DNA of 64,000 nt from Phytophthora colocasiae (GCA_018806915.1 JAGKQI010000103.1:1-64000); one strand, 5' to 3'. Positions 1 to 11,784 are shown, counted from the stretch's first letter. A program made the numbers and translations. Notes: a model not told the origin generated them from the sequence alone.

Positions 1-227
1 ACCCACGAGAAAGCTGCGTGAGAGAGAGCGAGCAGCCACGAAAACGGTGTGGGATATTGCTGACGTCCGATTTGTGTGGCGCGAGTATGTCGGCAGGCGG
101 AAAGTTTTGTAATCGGTTGCGCAGTGGTGCATTGTGGAGCGTGTGGTATGGGAGAAGCTGTGGTTTGTAGCGCGTGGTGTGTGTGTCAAGTGTTTTTTGT
201 TTAGTGTTGTGTGTGTGTATGGTATCC

Positions 228-303
228 GGGGATGTAGCTCAAATGGTAGAGCGCTTCGCTTAGCATGCGTAGAGGTACATAGACTCGATACCCTGCTTCT
301 CCA
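228..303 (+). tRNA. tRNA-Ala(AGC), unit 1, degenerate
   Basis: The gene is 76 nt instead of 73, with extra bases in the anticodon stem and T arm. The AGC anticodon is still readable. It is probably a pseudogene or carries sequence errors. Confidence 0.6.
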
Positions 304-304
304 G

Positions 305-377
305 GCGTGTGTAGTATAGTGGCTCGGCACTTCACCTTGTGGCGGTGATATCCTCGGTTCGAATCCGGGCACGCGCA
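305..377 (+). tRNA. tRNA-His(GTG), unit 1, degenerate
   Basis: The gene is 73 nt instead of 72. The anticodon arm, T arm and acceptor stem are intact, but the D arm differs from all other copies and pairs less well. Confidence 0.6.
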
Positions 378-613
378 CTCTTATGTTCATTATGCCGCCG
401 TACACCTTGCTTTTTTTCACCGCCCCGCAACAACCCATGCTCTCTATGCTACAGCTCCATGCGATCTCGACACATGCGCCACGTGCTACTTATCGGTTGC
501 TGCCATTGCTGTAAAATCGCCGTCCGCATGCCTCCTGTACTTCTTTGTATTTGGAAACCTAGCGACCTTGTCTGGGTCTGGCACGCCTCCGATGACGTGC
601 TTAGAGGTCCCTT

Positions 614-1066
614 TGCAGCGGGGCTGCGCAGGTGTGCACGGCAAGTACAAGGAGGAAGCTTTAGCTGGACTCCGTAGAGTCCTGCTGTGCAAGGCACTTG
701 CCTTCGGTCTCTATTACCAGAACCAAGTAGTCCTTACTAAATACGGGACTCCTACAGAGTCAGTGTCCCTATAACAAAGGACTAACACTAACTATGTAAA
801 AAATGCAAACTGGATTTTTATTGACTTTATTGTCCTTAATCCTAATGTGTAACGGATTTAGTATCTACACATACTAAATCCTAATCAAAATGCAACGTGA
901 GGCTCTGAGGCCAGTCTACGTATCTACTTCGTGTGTGTCACACCATTATGTACCCAACATTAAGTGTATCACATGAGTGTCACACACCATTATGTACCCA
1001 CACATAAATGTATCCACGTGTGTCAAGTACACCAACGAGAAACATTCGTGTAACATCCCCGTTACA
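614..1066 (-). repeat. Element A LTR (3' LTR in element orientation)
   Basis: It begins TGCAGCGGGG and ends CCCGTTACA on the plus strand, matching the ends of the element B LTRs in reverse. At 453 bp it is about 33 bp longer than its partner, mostly through scattered short insertions. Confidence 0.88.
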
Positions 1067-2004
1067 CTTCCCCTACCAAGATTCCGGATACCTGGTGATC
1101 CGGAAAGTGTAAACACACGACGCGATTATCGGCCGATTGCCACGGCACCTTGCCTTGCGCGCGGACGGCGCTGTCTTCTCGTGCGTGTTACACGCCTCCG
1201 GTACGCGATGCCACTTGGTAATAACACTTCGGGCCCCACGTTGGCTGGGCTACTAAGCCTATAGGGAGCCTACTGGCTCGAGTCAAGGGGCTCTGACGGG
1301 CATGGAAAGAAGCGCTGCCACAGGTGGCGTATCTATGGCGTACTACTGGATCAGTGATCCACAGGGCAAGCCTTCCAAGCTACCAACGGTTCCACGAACC
1401 ACACAGCAGTGGGGCCCACTCGCTTCACAGTTAATGTGACCCTCGGATGAGCACTCGTGTGCAGGGCTTTCTGATGCCCAAGTTGTCCTTGAAGCAGGCG
1501 CAAGCGCCACTATGTGTCACAGACACTGTGTCTTGTGAATACATCGTGCTCAAAGCACAGTCGTGGACACGACAACGAGCACACAGACAGCCAAGCTGTC
1601 GCTCAGGAGGTGCATATCTACCTCCTCTACTGCTAAGTGCAGCATGCGGGCCCAATGCTCTTGGCATCCCTGGCATCCACAGTGCCTCATGACATAGCGT
1701 TCATACCCATTGAACGCTTCTAGCGTCAGGTGATCGGATAGAATCCAGTTTCCATCACCACTTGCCAGTTTAGACAGAACGTCATTAAGATTTGGTTGGT
1801 TCATCACGAACCATCTTTCGCTTCCATGATCGCGAAGCTCCGGGCCATAGGCCAGTAAGTTGTTAAAGGGTCAAGGACTTGAAACACGCGCGCGAGGGGC
1901 ACATGTAGCTCCTACTGCACTCTGCAGCTGCTCTGAGCATTCGATGCCACGTCGACGGCGGCACTGACGTGCCTTCGCGCCGGGCAAGTATTGCAGCTAC
2001 GTGG
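1067..2004. other. Element A 3' internal region, no recognisable gene
   Basis: About 940 bp between the chromodomain remnant and the LTR. No convincing coding sequence was seen on either strand, and I could not match it by eye to the corresponding part of element B, which carries a long antisense ORF. A short minus-strand frame at 1550-1807 is open but not recognised. Confidence 0.5.
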
Positions 2005-5000
2005 TCAGAGACTGAGCCTGGCAGCAACGAACCCTGTGGACTCCCACCTTAGTGTGGAGGTGCTTGGCGAACCCGGCGACTTCCGTCGCACGCCCACCGG
2101 GCGGTCTGACACCGGGTGTGCCCGATCATACGCCAAGTCGAACGTCGGGGCAATCCTGCCAGGTAGTGGCAATTCTCGAACTCCCAACGAGTTCTGTGAG
2201 TGAGGGTAACCTCGCCACTTCACCACAGATACTGGTTGTGTCCTGGCGACGACGCTGCCGCCATCAGGCGATCCACGTGATACTGAAGCTCACCTTGCCT
2301 TCATCGAGCAGAGCAGGAGGAGGACGAGCGGTCGATGGGTTCCTCGCGCTGCGAGTAGTATCGACGCGGCTGCATTGCTCGTGCAGACCCGCGTCGGCTC
2401 GGTGAAGGAGCACGACCACCACGCTGGTCATCAGACTCCATCGCTTAGCGACTGGTCTCGAGGAGACCTAGAGTCGCGGGGACCGGTGGCGTGAGTCGCG
2501 TCTGGTGCTGCAGTCATTGCGGGTCTAAGACCTCGAGCATCACGTTGCTCCGGATTGACAAGACCTGCTGGTTCGGATGCAACCACCTGTGGCTTCCTGC
2601 CACCTGCTGCGCCGACTCCGGCGCCAGGCGCCCTCAGAACCTCACAAGAGCAGGGTCCCGATATGGCTTAAGCAAGCCCACGCAGAACAAGCAGGATGAT
2701 GTTCGCACACGCTTTTGGCAAGTCAAGCGTGTATGCCAGGCTCCTTTCTGGCCACGACCGTGAACGGTCCAATGAAGCGCGTATGCCGCAACTTCGTCTT
2801 GAAGCCGGCTGGACACTGCGTGTGTAGGCAGGTTCTTAGCGTTTAACAAAACGTGGTCACCGACTCCTTGGAACTCACATGTTGCTTCTGCCTTTGGCAT
2901 CAGCTTGTTCCTTTTGAACATCTTGGCTTTCAGTCATTGCGTGTCACGCACACGGCGTAAGACGCTAAGCCTCATCGAGAGTGGAAGTCATCACTTGCTT
3001 GCGAACAGCGGGAAGGGGGCTGACATCAGCAAGCTCCGAGTCGAGCTGACGGCACAGCCCTTCCTCCCCACCAAGCCCAAGGCTACCGCGTGGCGGGAGG
3101 TGAGCGGGACGCGCGGATGCGCAAGCGCCGTTCACTGTAGAACGTGGGTGAAGCCTGTCGAGGCATGCACCGCGTTGTTCATTGAGAACTCAACGAGAGG
3201 GGAAAGCATAGCGCTCCAACGCTAGCTTTCGGCGTTTCAGCGCATACGCTGCGGAGGATGTCCTCCAGGACGCGGTTCACGCTGTTCAGTCTGACCGTCG
3301 GTCTGCGGATGGATCCGCCGTGTGGACATGTCCAGTCGAGCTGCCAAGCACTTTGAAGCGACGGACGTCCAGAAGTGACCCGTGAAACGGGGGTCTCTGA
3401 TCCGAATCAATGGTCTCTGGCAGCCCATGCTGGCGGGAAGACCCGATCGGATAAAGATCGTCGCCGTACCAGCGCCATCGACGGTGTCCGCGGCACAGCC
3501 GCTAGGTGAGCCATATCTTTGCTCAGACGGTCATAACAAAGACCACAACAGCCTGTGTTGCCTGCCGTATCCTTCGGCAGGCCAAACACGAAGTCCATAC
3601 TCATGGACTGCCAACACCCAGAGGGTACAGGCAAGCTCGCCAAAGGCGCTGCCGCATGCGGCGAGGGTTTAACCCGCTGACACGTCTCGCACGGGTGCAC
3701 ATATGTGCTGACCCACTTGTACATCTTCGGCCACCAGTCCATGGAGCTCACCGAGCCGTAGGTCTTCTCGCGACCGAGGTGGCCGCTTGTGGGCGTGTCG
3801 GGCCCCATAGAGGATACGATACTTCAGGTCCTCATCGTGAGGAACCACCACACGTGGTGGGTCATCCTGACCCGTGCTGTAGTACAGCAGACCGCCTTCC
3901 AGGCTATAGCGTTGGAGTCTCGCCTTTAGGCGTCGTGACAGAGTCACCTTTGAGTCCTTAAACTCATCGCCCCTAGAGCTGAAGCAGCGCGACACAAGAG
4001 TCGTCCTGAGCGTACGCTGCTCGAACCATGTCCGTCACGGACGACGTCACCGAGGTGACATGAGATAACTCATAGTCCGGGCGACGTGATAACGCGTCAG
4101 CGAGGACGTTCTGCCTGCCAGGCTTGTACTTCACCTCGAAGTTATACTCCGCAAAAGAAGGAGAGCCATCGGGCCATCCTCTGCGAGAGGTGAGGCGACT
4201 GCGTCGCTGTGCGTACTGACGCATGATCCGTGTAGATCACAAACGGCTTGGAGCCGAGCAGGTGAACCCTGAATTTGACGAGAGCGTACTTCATCGCAAG
4301 TAGCTCCTTGTCATGAACTGGATAGTTCTTCTCAGCAGCCTTGAGCTGCCGAGACTCAAACGCAATGACGCGTTCGCGCCTGTCGGCGTCGGCTTTGTAG
4401 CAAAAGCACTGCCGATGGCAAAGTCCGAGGCGTCACAGACGACGATGAACGGACGATCGGGGTCTGGCAACGCCAGTATCGGTGCCTGAAGCAGGCTATC
4501 CTTGATACGAGTGAACGCACTCGTGCTCAGCACGCCATACCCATTCGGCATCCTTCTTAAGGAGATCCGACAGTGGCCGAGCCAACTCAGCGTAGTTCTC
4601 GCTGTACTTGTGCAAGTAGTTGGCCAAGCCCAGCCACTTACGCAAGTCCTTCTGGTTCAAGGGAACCGGCCAGTCCACAATGGCCTTGACCTGCTGGATC
4701 AGCACGAAGGCCATGCTTCCCAATGAAGCACCCTAGAAAGCGGATTTCTTCCGCTCCAAAAGACGCACTTGTCCGCGTTGGCGTACAACTTGTTGGTGCG
4801 CATGCACTCGAGCACTGCTCTCACGTGTTCCACGTGTACCTCGACATCAGTCTTCCGTGCTCAGCACGACTGTGGACGAACACATCGTCAAAGTACGTCT
4901 GTGCGAATGCCCGTAGGGGCCTGAACAACCGCGTCACTAGACGATTGAACGTTGCGGGCGCGTTCGAGAGCTCCTTGGGGCATGACGAGCCACTCCCAGA

Positions 5001-6900
5001 GCATACCGCTCGGGGTGCTCACCGCTGTAAGCGGAATATCACAGGCTCGCATGAGCAGATGATAGTACCCATCGACTAAGTCGAGTGCACTGTACATGGT
5101 GCAACCCACCATGTTGTTCTGAAGAACATCCTTCCTAGGAATCGGCGTCTGCACCGGAATCATGGCAGCGTTGAGCTTGTTAAAAGCGTGAACGATACGC
5201 CACTTGCCATTCGGCTTTCTGACACAGAACGCTGGCGCGGAGTGCGGAGATTTGCTCTCGCGCACGAGACCCGCAGCGTGCTTAGCACGGAAGAAGGAGT
5301 CAATGACGTAGCATTGCTCTTTAGGAAGAGGCCACTGCCGGGTCACGCAGTATTTAGTTCCGGGAACTAAGTCGATCTCGTGACGAACGCCTCGGTCAGG
5401 AGGCAGGCCACTCGGTGGTTCCTTTGAGACAATGTCTCCATATTCCTTCAGCAAGGAGTAGAAGGGATCCGAGGGATTCTTGAGGATCTCCGATCCACCC
5501 TGGCGCTCAACGCCTTCTTGACCTCGGCCAAGACGGACTCGTCCACGAGTTTAACTCCTCTTCAGGTCGAACGATGACCACCTCGGCGAGTTCGCCAGCC
5601 TTCAAGGCATCGCCAAAGTCGGCGAACGACATCTCCTCTAGCTCAAGGAGCTTGTCAACACTCGGCAGCCGTCCAGCAGGACGCCGCCTTCGGCACTGCC
5701 GTCCACTCCATCAACCAGAGTGTATAGCTGCCCACAGCCCTCCCGTGCGTTGACACTTCGACGTCACGGACGACTCAGACGCAGAGCGTCTCGCCCATAG
5801 GGCCTTACGACGTCGTCGCCTAGCCGACGAACGTCCACTCGACGAGTACGTGCCGCCGCACAGGTTATGGCCTTGCTCCGGCCCAGTGTCAGTGACACTC
5901 AGTGACTGACTCGGTCTACCGCCGACGTCACTAGACGGAGTACGTGCCGCCGCACAGGTTTCGGCCCCTTCAGGCCCAGTGTCAGTGACACTCTGCGATC
6001 CACTCGGTCGACGACTGATGCCGCTCAGCGGAGTACGTACCGCTGCACAATCAATGACCGTACAGGTCCAGTGTCAGAGACACTCAGCGATCGACTTGGT
6101 CCACGACCAGTATCACTCGACGGAGTACGTGCCGCCTCACAGTTCACGGCCTGGTAAGGCCCGATGCCATCGGCATCCAGTGACGGTCCATGACCGGCGT
6201 CACTCTGCGGAGTACGTGCCGCCCCACAGGGGTTACGTGAGCTTTGGCCCACACGTTGACTCACTGTCAACCAGCGCTACGCGCTCAACAGGACTGCGGT
6301 CCTCGCACTCGGTGCTGTCCACCAACTCGGACACACCGACTTCCAGCATCATAGCCGACTCCGGCTCGATGCTCGCGCCAATAGCGCTTCTGCTTCCTAG
6401 CAGAGGTGGGTTCATGACTCGCCAAAGCTCCACTAGGAGAGAAGTGCGTAGCACCTAAGGTCTTCGACTTCCAATCAATCCATGGCTCGTGGCGCTCCAG
6501 CCACGCCATGCCAAGGATGAGTCGTACCTCGAATCCAGGTCCAGGACCAAGCAGCGTTCCACGCTATCGAAGTCCAATAACTTCAGCCGCAGGTCCATGG
6601 GGACCTTGGCCACCGTGACACGGACGCCCGTCGCTAGACGGACTGTGACTGTGTCACCTCTTCGCGCTTCGAAGCGCCTCAGCATATTGCTGACTACCTT
6701 CAACGGTGGAGCGTCTGACATAGCTGCCAGACGCCCCCGAATCGATCAACACGATCCACGGCTTCAAAGCCCTTCACGTCCACCTGACGACCAGCAAGCC
6801 CTGCTTGCTCACACGTTCCGTGTTCAAGAGCACGGAGCTCTTCGGGCTGAGCCCCAGTGCCTCTCACGCACTGCAGAACTCAGTTCTTCCCCAGTAGACC
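2005..6900 (-). pseudogene. Element A pol pseudogene (protease, RT, RNase H, integrase, chromodomain)
   Basis: Reading the minus strand from 6900 down, fragments appear in the order protease (about 6455-6721), reverse transcriptase (4888-5454), RNase H with a LADALSRR-type end (3973-4723), integrase zinc-binding and core parts (3237-3995), integrase C-terminal part (2634-2921) and a chromodomain with VKWRGYPHSQNS (2005-2226). Each fragment is in a different frame from its neighbours or is ended by a stop. All match the intact pol of element B. It cannot make a working polyprotein. Confidence 0.9.
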
Positions 6901-6917
6901 GCCCTGCGTCTACTGGG
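6890..6917 (-). promoter_or_regulatory. Conserved hairpin at the element A gag-pol junction
   Basis: A 10-bp perfect inverted repeat (CCCAGTAGAC / GTCTACTGGG) with an 8-base loop, the same stem as in element B at 44760-44787 apart from one loop base. The slippery heptamer seen in B is damaged here, since the purine run is two G shorter. Confidence 0.7.
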
Positions 6918-7079
6918 AGCCGGCGTTTCTGGCAGAGCCCAAAGCGGGACCCGCGACAGGTTTGCGGCCATTCTGGCCGGCGCGCTCTTTGCGCAGAGGG
7001 CAGTTGGGCCTCAGGTGTGAGGGACTGCCGCATGTATAGCACCGGCGGGTGCTCATACGCTGCACCGCAGCTCGTAGCT

Positions 7080-7878
7080 CAGCTTACCTCATCTTCAGCA
7101 TAGCTGAGGTCCATGGGCTCAGGTCCACTGGACCCTGTGCTGCTAGCACCGACCCTCGACAACTTAAAGTTGTGTTCGGCATTCAATGCCACGCTGACAG
7201 CATCTTCGAAGCTGTGGGGGTTCTGACGGAATGTCTCCGTCCTGGCCACGCCAGCTCGTAAGCCTTCCATGAAGACGGTCACGGCGACCACCTCAGGTAG
7301 ATGGTCGGCAGCCATGCCAGCAATGAGCGTGCGCAGCTCTTGGACATAGTCCACCAGATCCTTCTTGCCCTGGCGACAAGCAAGCGAAGCGTGACCGCAC
7401 GCGATACGCCTGGTTAGGCGGAGCAAACACTTGCGTGAGCTTGGCCTTTAGCTCGCCCCATGTGGGGAAGGCCGCTTCCACCGACGTTCCAGACGTCAAG
7501 GCCCATTCTCGTGCTCGTCCTTCGAGCTTAGAGATGGCAAACGCCACGCGTTGCCCCTCCAACTGGAGCATGGCGGCCCCCATGGCCATTTCGACCTCTC
7601 GGGTCCACAAAAGGAGGTTCTCTCCCTCATTCCCGTGGAAGGTCTTCACGCTGAGCGTGACGGGCTTAGCTCTCGGAGCAGGGGTAACCGTTTACATTCC
7701 GCTGAATGTGCTTGACGAGAGCGTTTTCGTACGAGGCAAATGCCTCGAGGCGCGCGTTGACGGCCTCCGGCCCTTTGGACGCAAGGTGCGCCGTACCTTC
7801 CGGGCCCAGCAAGGACGTAAGCTTGTTAAGCGTGTCCCGCTGACTCGGAGTCAAGTGAACGTATGCTTCTGGCTCCAT
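7080..7878 (-). pseudogene. Element A gag pseudogene
   Basis: The minus-strand start at 7878 opens a frame beginning MEPEAYVHLTPSQ, homologous to the element B Gag. It soon shifts frame, and later blocks (7293-7649 and 7079-7426) carry the capsid-like region with [15 protein letters not shown] and [10 protein letters not shown]. Several frameshifts make it non-functional. Confidence 0.85.
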
Positions 7879-7935
7879 TCTCACAGAGAAACAGTCTTCA
7901 ACTCAGGAGTTGGATTGACTACTAGTGCTACCAGA

Positions 7936-8355
7936 TGCAGCGGGGCTGCGTAGGTGTGCACGGCACAGAGGAAGTTTAGTTGACTCGTAGAGTCCTGCTT
8001 GCAAGGCACTTGCCTTCGGTTCTATACAAGAACCAAGTAGTCCACTAAATACGGGACTCACAGAGTCAGTGTCCCTATAACAAAGGACTAACACTAACTA
8101 TGTAAAATGCAAACTGATTTTTATTGACTTTATTGCCCTAATCCTAAAAGTAACGGATTTAGTATCTAACATACTAAATACTAATCAAAATGCAACGTGA
8201 GGTCTGAGGCCATCTACGTATCTACTCGTGTGTGTCACACCATTATGTACCCACATAAGTGTATCATGAGTGTCACACACCATTATGTACCCACATAAAT
8301 GTATCCACGTGTGTCACAAACCAACGAAAAACATTCGTGTAACATCCCCGTTACA
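7936..8355 (-). repeat. Element A LTR (5' LTR in element orientation)
   Basis: 420 bp with TG..CA ends. Directly inside it, at 7931-7933, the CCA of a minus-strand primer-binding site begins TGGTAGCACT. This would pair with a tRNA ending in GCUACCA, as initiator Met tRNAs do. Confidence 0.88.
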
Positions 8356-8596
8356 CGCTTGGTCGCTTGGTCGCTTGGTCCCTTGGTCTACCCACGAGAA
8401 AGAGCGAGCAGCCACGAAACGGTGTGGTATATTGTTGGACGTGTCCGATTTGTGTGGCGCGAGTATGTCGGTGCGGAAAGTTTGTAATGGTTGCGCAGTG
8501 GCATTGTGGAGCGTGTGGTATGGGAGAAGGTGGTTTGTAGCTCGTGGTGTGTGTGTAAAGTGTATTTTGTTTGTGTTGTGTGTGTGTATGGTATCC

Positions 8597-8669
8597 GGGG
8601 ATGTAGCTCAAATGGTAGAGCGCTCGCTTAGCATGCGAGAGGTACAGGGATCGATACCCTGCTTCTCCA
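8597..8669 (+). tRNA. tRNA-Ala(AGC), unit 2
   Basis: Canonical 73-nt copy next to the right edge of element A. Confidence 0.92.
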
Positions 8670-8670
8670 G

Positions 8671-8742
8671 GCGTGTGTAGTATAGTGGTCAGTACCTCAC
8701 CTTGTGGCGGTGATATCCTCGGTTCGAATCCGGGCACGCGCA
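8671..8742 (+). tRNA. tRNA-His(GTG), unit 2
   Basis: Canonical 72-nt copy; oligo-T stop at 8776-8780. Confidence 0.92.
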
Positions 8743-9218
8743 CTCTTATGTTCATTATGCTGCCGAACACCTTGCTTTTTCACCGCCCCGCAACAACCCA
8801 TGCTCTCTATGCTACAGCTCCATGCGATCTCGACACATGCGCCACGTGCTACTTATCGGTTGCTGCATTGCTGTATCGCTGTCCGCATGCCTCCTGTACT
8901 CTTGTATTTGAAACCTAGCGACCTTGTCTGGGTCTGGCACGCCTCCGATGACGTGCTTAGAGTCGCTTGGTCGCTTGGTCCCTTGGTCCCTTGGTCTACC
9001 CACGAGAAAGCTGCGGAGAGAGCGAGCAGCCACGAAACGGTGTGGGATATTGTTGGACGTGTCCGATTTGTGTGGCGCGAGTATGTCGGTGCGGAAAGTT
9101 TGTAATGGTTGCGCAGTGGCATTGTGGAGCGTGTGGTATGGGAGAAGGTGGTTTGTAGCGCGTGGTGTGTGTGTCAAGTGTATTTTGTTTGTGTTGTGTG
9201 TGTGTGTGTATGGTATCC

Positions 9219-9291
9219 GGGGATGTAGCTCAAATGGTAGAGCGCTCGCTTAGCATGCGAGAGGTACAGGGATCGATACCCTGCTTCTCCA
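9219..9291 (+). tRNA. tRNA-Ala(AGC), unit 3
   Basis: Canonical 73-nt copy. Its tRNA-His partner is cut by element C, so a transcript from here would run into transposon sequence. Confidence 0.9.
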
Positions 9292-9292
9292 G

Positions 9293-9304
9293 GTGTGTGT
9301 AGTA
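9293..9304 (+). pseudogene. tRNA-His(GTG) 5' fragment, unit 3, split by element C
   Basis: The first 12 nt of tRNA-His (with C2 changed to T) end at the TAGTA duplication. The rest of the gene resumes at 11095. Confidence 0.85.
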
Positions 9305-11094
9305 GAGAACATTCGGTGACCCGAAATCGTACAAGTGCTAGCAGCTTCATTTTTAGATAGACGTGGTTTAGGCGATGAAGCTCAACTCAACAATGTATAG
9401 GTTTGAGCTAACAGTCGCTTTAGCGAATTGACTTCATCTCAGTCTCTGCGGCACTGCTAAGTCGCGTTCGTCGCGCCAAAACTATCAGGTACTCAAGCTC
9501 TGCTGGTTCTCTCACGCTAGCTAGCGTGCTTAGCGCGGTAACAAAGCGCGCTTTGTTCGAGTAATGAAGACTAACAAGACTACACTGTTTTCGTCTCCGT
9601 GATCAGCTCCACCTACAGACTCTTCTCGTCTTTGATAGAATGCTGGACGATGCTACTGCCAGTCCGCTTTCGTTTTACCACCCCTCAGTTACGTGAACGA
9701 GCAAAAGCCTTACGAACCGAACCGGGATCGTCACGTCTGTGGCTGATCGAGTCAACACAGGGCGAAGCCTGGCAATGGTATGTCGCCGTCTTCCGAAGGG
9801 GCAAATTATTAACTGTGGCAAATGAATTCAAGATCAACTGCGGCTTACAGCAGAATTATGTCTGCAACTGTTTCAATATTGTATAGCCAGCACAATAACG
9901 AACTACTCTACTTTCACGAAACCTTAATTAAGGCGCGGATTGATGAGTATTGCCTCTCTATATATTCTGCTGGAGCCTTCTTCAAAGTTGTTGGGGTTTT
10001 ATTGATGGAACAAAGCAGTATCTCTCGCCCAAGTGCACGGCAAAATACTAGTAATCCAAATGAAAATTTACAGCGGCTCGATGCATTCGCTTATCGCGAT
10101 TTTCTTCAGCCTTCATACGACGATCTTCCATACGTAACTGTGCTCACGACGTTTATCCGCTTCTTCGCGTTCGAAGTCTAGTCGTTTGGTCTTGTACTCG
10201 TACTTAGCTTTTTCTTCACCAGCCCTCCTAGAATTGCGCCTTTCAAAGCTTCTGTCACGGATCCTAGCTGCTCGTTTTTGTTATTTTCTTTACGCCCACT
10301 TGAATGGTTTCGGCGCGTAGATCTTTCTTCTGAAGAACTTGATCTTGGTGGATGTCAGTGAAGTTGGTGTTGCTTGATCTGGTGCCGTTGGTTGTACAAT
10401 GCCTCCAGGGGTCGCACGGAATCGTCGATCTCATCGACATCAGAATCGAAGTCCTCATCCTCCAGTTCACCCATCGCCAGTTGTCTCAACAATGTACCTG
10501 AGGTCTCTATTCCCTGCTTCTTAGCGCTCTTTTCCTCCTCCGCTTCTCTTTCCTTTGCCCAATCGTTCATCAGCGTTCAGCACAGTAATATCCTGAAGTA
10601 GCGCTTCTCTCTCCTCGTACTGCTCTACATACCTCGACTTCTCTATCACTGGCACTGGTCAGTACGATATTGGTCGATTAGTCATATACCGCGTTCGCAT
10701 CGCTGTTCCAGGTTTCTTCGCAGCCAAATTCAGCATCTTTACTACATGCACCGCAATTTCGACAAACACCTTCATAATACCAGAAGTACCAAACCGCAGC
10801 CGTCCAGGGTCGAAAATAGTTCACAGCCTTTAAGAGAATGATATCATCGATAGCAGCAAACTTCTGTCGACGCGGAGGTTGCTCAGTACCCCAGAATCAC
10901 GAAAACGGGGCCTCTGTAGACCCAGAGGCCTTGGCCTTCCAGGTCCCTACATCGAGAATGGTGTGACCAGCCACCAGACTGAATCTGGAAGCAAAACAAA
11001 GTTCCTGAAAACGTCTCCAGTTTTGCTATTTCAGTTAACATAAAAGGTTTGCATCGTCGAAACTCACCCAAAAGGTTCACCACCGAATGTTCTT
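9305..11094. mobile_element. Element C: DNA-transposon-like insertion (1790 bp)
   Basis: Both ends carry the inverted repeat AGAACATTCGGTG (left from 9306, right ending 11093), and the insertion is flanked by TAGTA at 9300-9304 and 11095-11099. Inside is a broken minus-strand SANT/Myb-like gene; no transposase core was recognised. The family is uncertain. SANT/Myb-like partners are known for PIF/Harbinger elements, but those make 3-bp TWA duplications, so this assignment is not made. Confidence 0.75.
9930..10890 (-). pseudogene. SANT/Myb-like DNA-binding protein remnant (oomycete transposon-associated type)
   Basis: On the minus strand from about 10890, an open segment reads PPRRQKFAAIDDIILLKAVN, like the start of the SANT/Myb-like domain common in oomycete repetitive proteins. 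Further on, in other frames, are a charged helical segment (AKEREAEEEKSAKKQG), an acidic stretch (ELEDEDFDSDVDEIDD) and a C-terminal segment like KYEYKTKRLDFEREEADKRR. This order fits that protein family. Frame changes and stops show that it is broken. Confidence 0.55.
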
Positions 11095-11162
11095 TAGTAT
11101 AGTGGTCAATTACCTTCACCTTGTGGCGGCGGTGATATCCTCGGTTCGAATCCGCACGCGCA
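11095..11162 (+). pseudogene. tRNA-His(GTG) 3' part, unit 3, split by element C
   Basis: It continues the gene cut at 9304, but with extra bases in the D and anticodon arms and two bases missing near the T arm, so it would not fold properly even if rejoined. Confidence 0.85.
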
Positions 11163-11637
11163 CTCTTATGTTCATTATGCTGCCGTACACCTTGCTTTTT
11201 CACCGCCCCGCAAACAACCCATCTCTATGCTACAGCTCCATGCGATCTCGACACATGCGCCACGTGCTACTTATCGGTTGCTGCATTGCTGGATCGCTGT
11301 CCGCATGCCTCCTGTACTCTTGTATTTGAAACCTAGCGACCTTGTCTCGGTCTTGGCACGCCTCCGATGACGTGCTTAGAGGTCGCTTTGGTCCGCTTGG
11401 TCCCTTGGTCCCTGGTTCACCCACGAGAAAGCTGCGGAGAGAGCGAGCAGCCACGAAACGGTGTGGGATATTGTTGGACGTGTCCGATTTGTGTGGCGCG
11501 AGTATGTCGGTGCGGAAAGTTTGTAATGGTTGCGCAGTGGCATTGTGGAGCGTGTGGTATGGGAGAAGGTGGTTTGTAGCGCGTAGTGTGTGTGTCAAGT
11601 GTATTTTGTTTGTGTTGTGTGTGTGTGTATGGTATCC

Positions 11638-11709
11638 GTGTATGTAGCTCAAATGGTAGAGCGCTCGCTTAGCATGCGAGAGGTACAGGATCGATACCCT
11701 GCTTCTCCA
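11638..11709 (+). tRNA. tRNA-Ala(AGC), unit 4, degenerate
   Basis: 72 nt. Acceptor bases 2 and 4 are changed to T and one base is missing from the T stem. A probable tRNA pseudogene. Confidence 0.6.
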
Positions 11710-11710
11710 G

Positions 11711-11784
11711 GCGTGTGTGTAGTATAGTGGTCAGCACCTCACCTTGTGGCGGTGATATCCTCGGTTCGAATCCGGGCACGCGCA
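11711..11784 (+). tRNA. tRNA-His(GTG), unit 4, variant
   Basis: An extra GT after the acceptor stem makes the gene 74 nt. One D-stem base also differs (CAGCACC). Oligo-T stop at 11817-11821. Confidence 0.65.

Larger units (their letters stand above)
1..613 (+). repeat. tRNA Ala-His tandem array, leftmost unit (unit 1, partial)
   Basis: The sequence aligns along its whole length to the unit repeated from 11 to 43 kb, but has many one-base insertions and losses. It begins just after the octamer block and ends inside the next one, where element A is inserted. Units are numbered 1 to 58 from here. The array must extend left of the window. Confidence 0.9.
614..8355 (-). mobile_element. Element A: decayed Ty3/gypsy LTR retrotransposon
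   Basis: Terminal repeats at 614-1066 and 7936-8355 flank gag and pol remnants read on the minus strand in the usual gypsy order. The insertion lies in the octamer block of an array unit. The flanks CCCTT (609-613) and CGCTT (8356-8360) agree at 4 of 5 bases and look like the target duplication. It is homologous to element B at 43.3 kb, but its coding regions are split by many stops and frameshifts, so it is older and inactive. Confidence 0.92.
8356..9304 (+). repeat. tRNA Ala-His array, units 2-3 (left of element C)
   Basis: One complete unit and most of a second, between elements A and C. The first unit lacks part of the sequence after the octamer block (AGAAAGAGCG instead of AGAAAGCTGCGG). 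The second is cut inside tRNA-His by element C. Confidence 0.93.

Noticed and set aside
9599..10181. Plus-strand ORFs inside element C
   Set aside because: They lie opposite the SANT/Myb-like remnant, and their sequence has no protein-like pattern.
11087..11600. Minus-strand ORF 10883-11203 spanning the element C boundary
   Set aside because: It joins array sequence with transposon sequence and has no recognisable domain; it is a chance frame.
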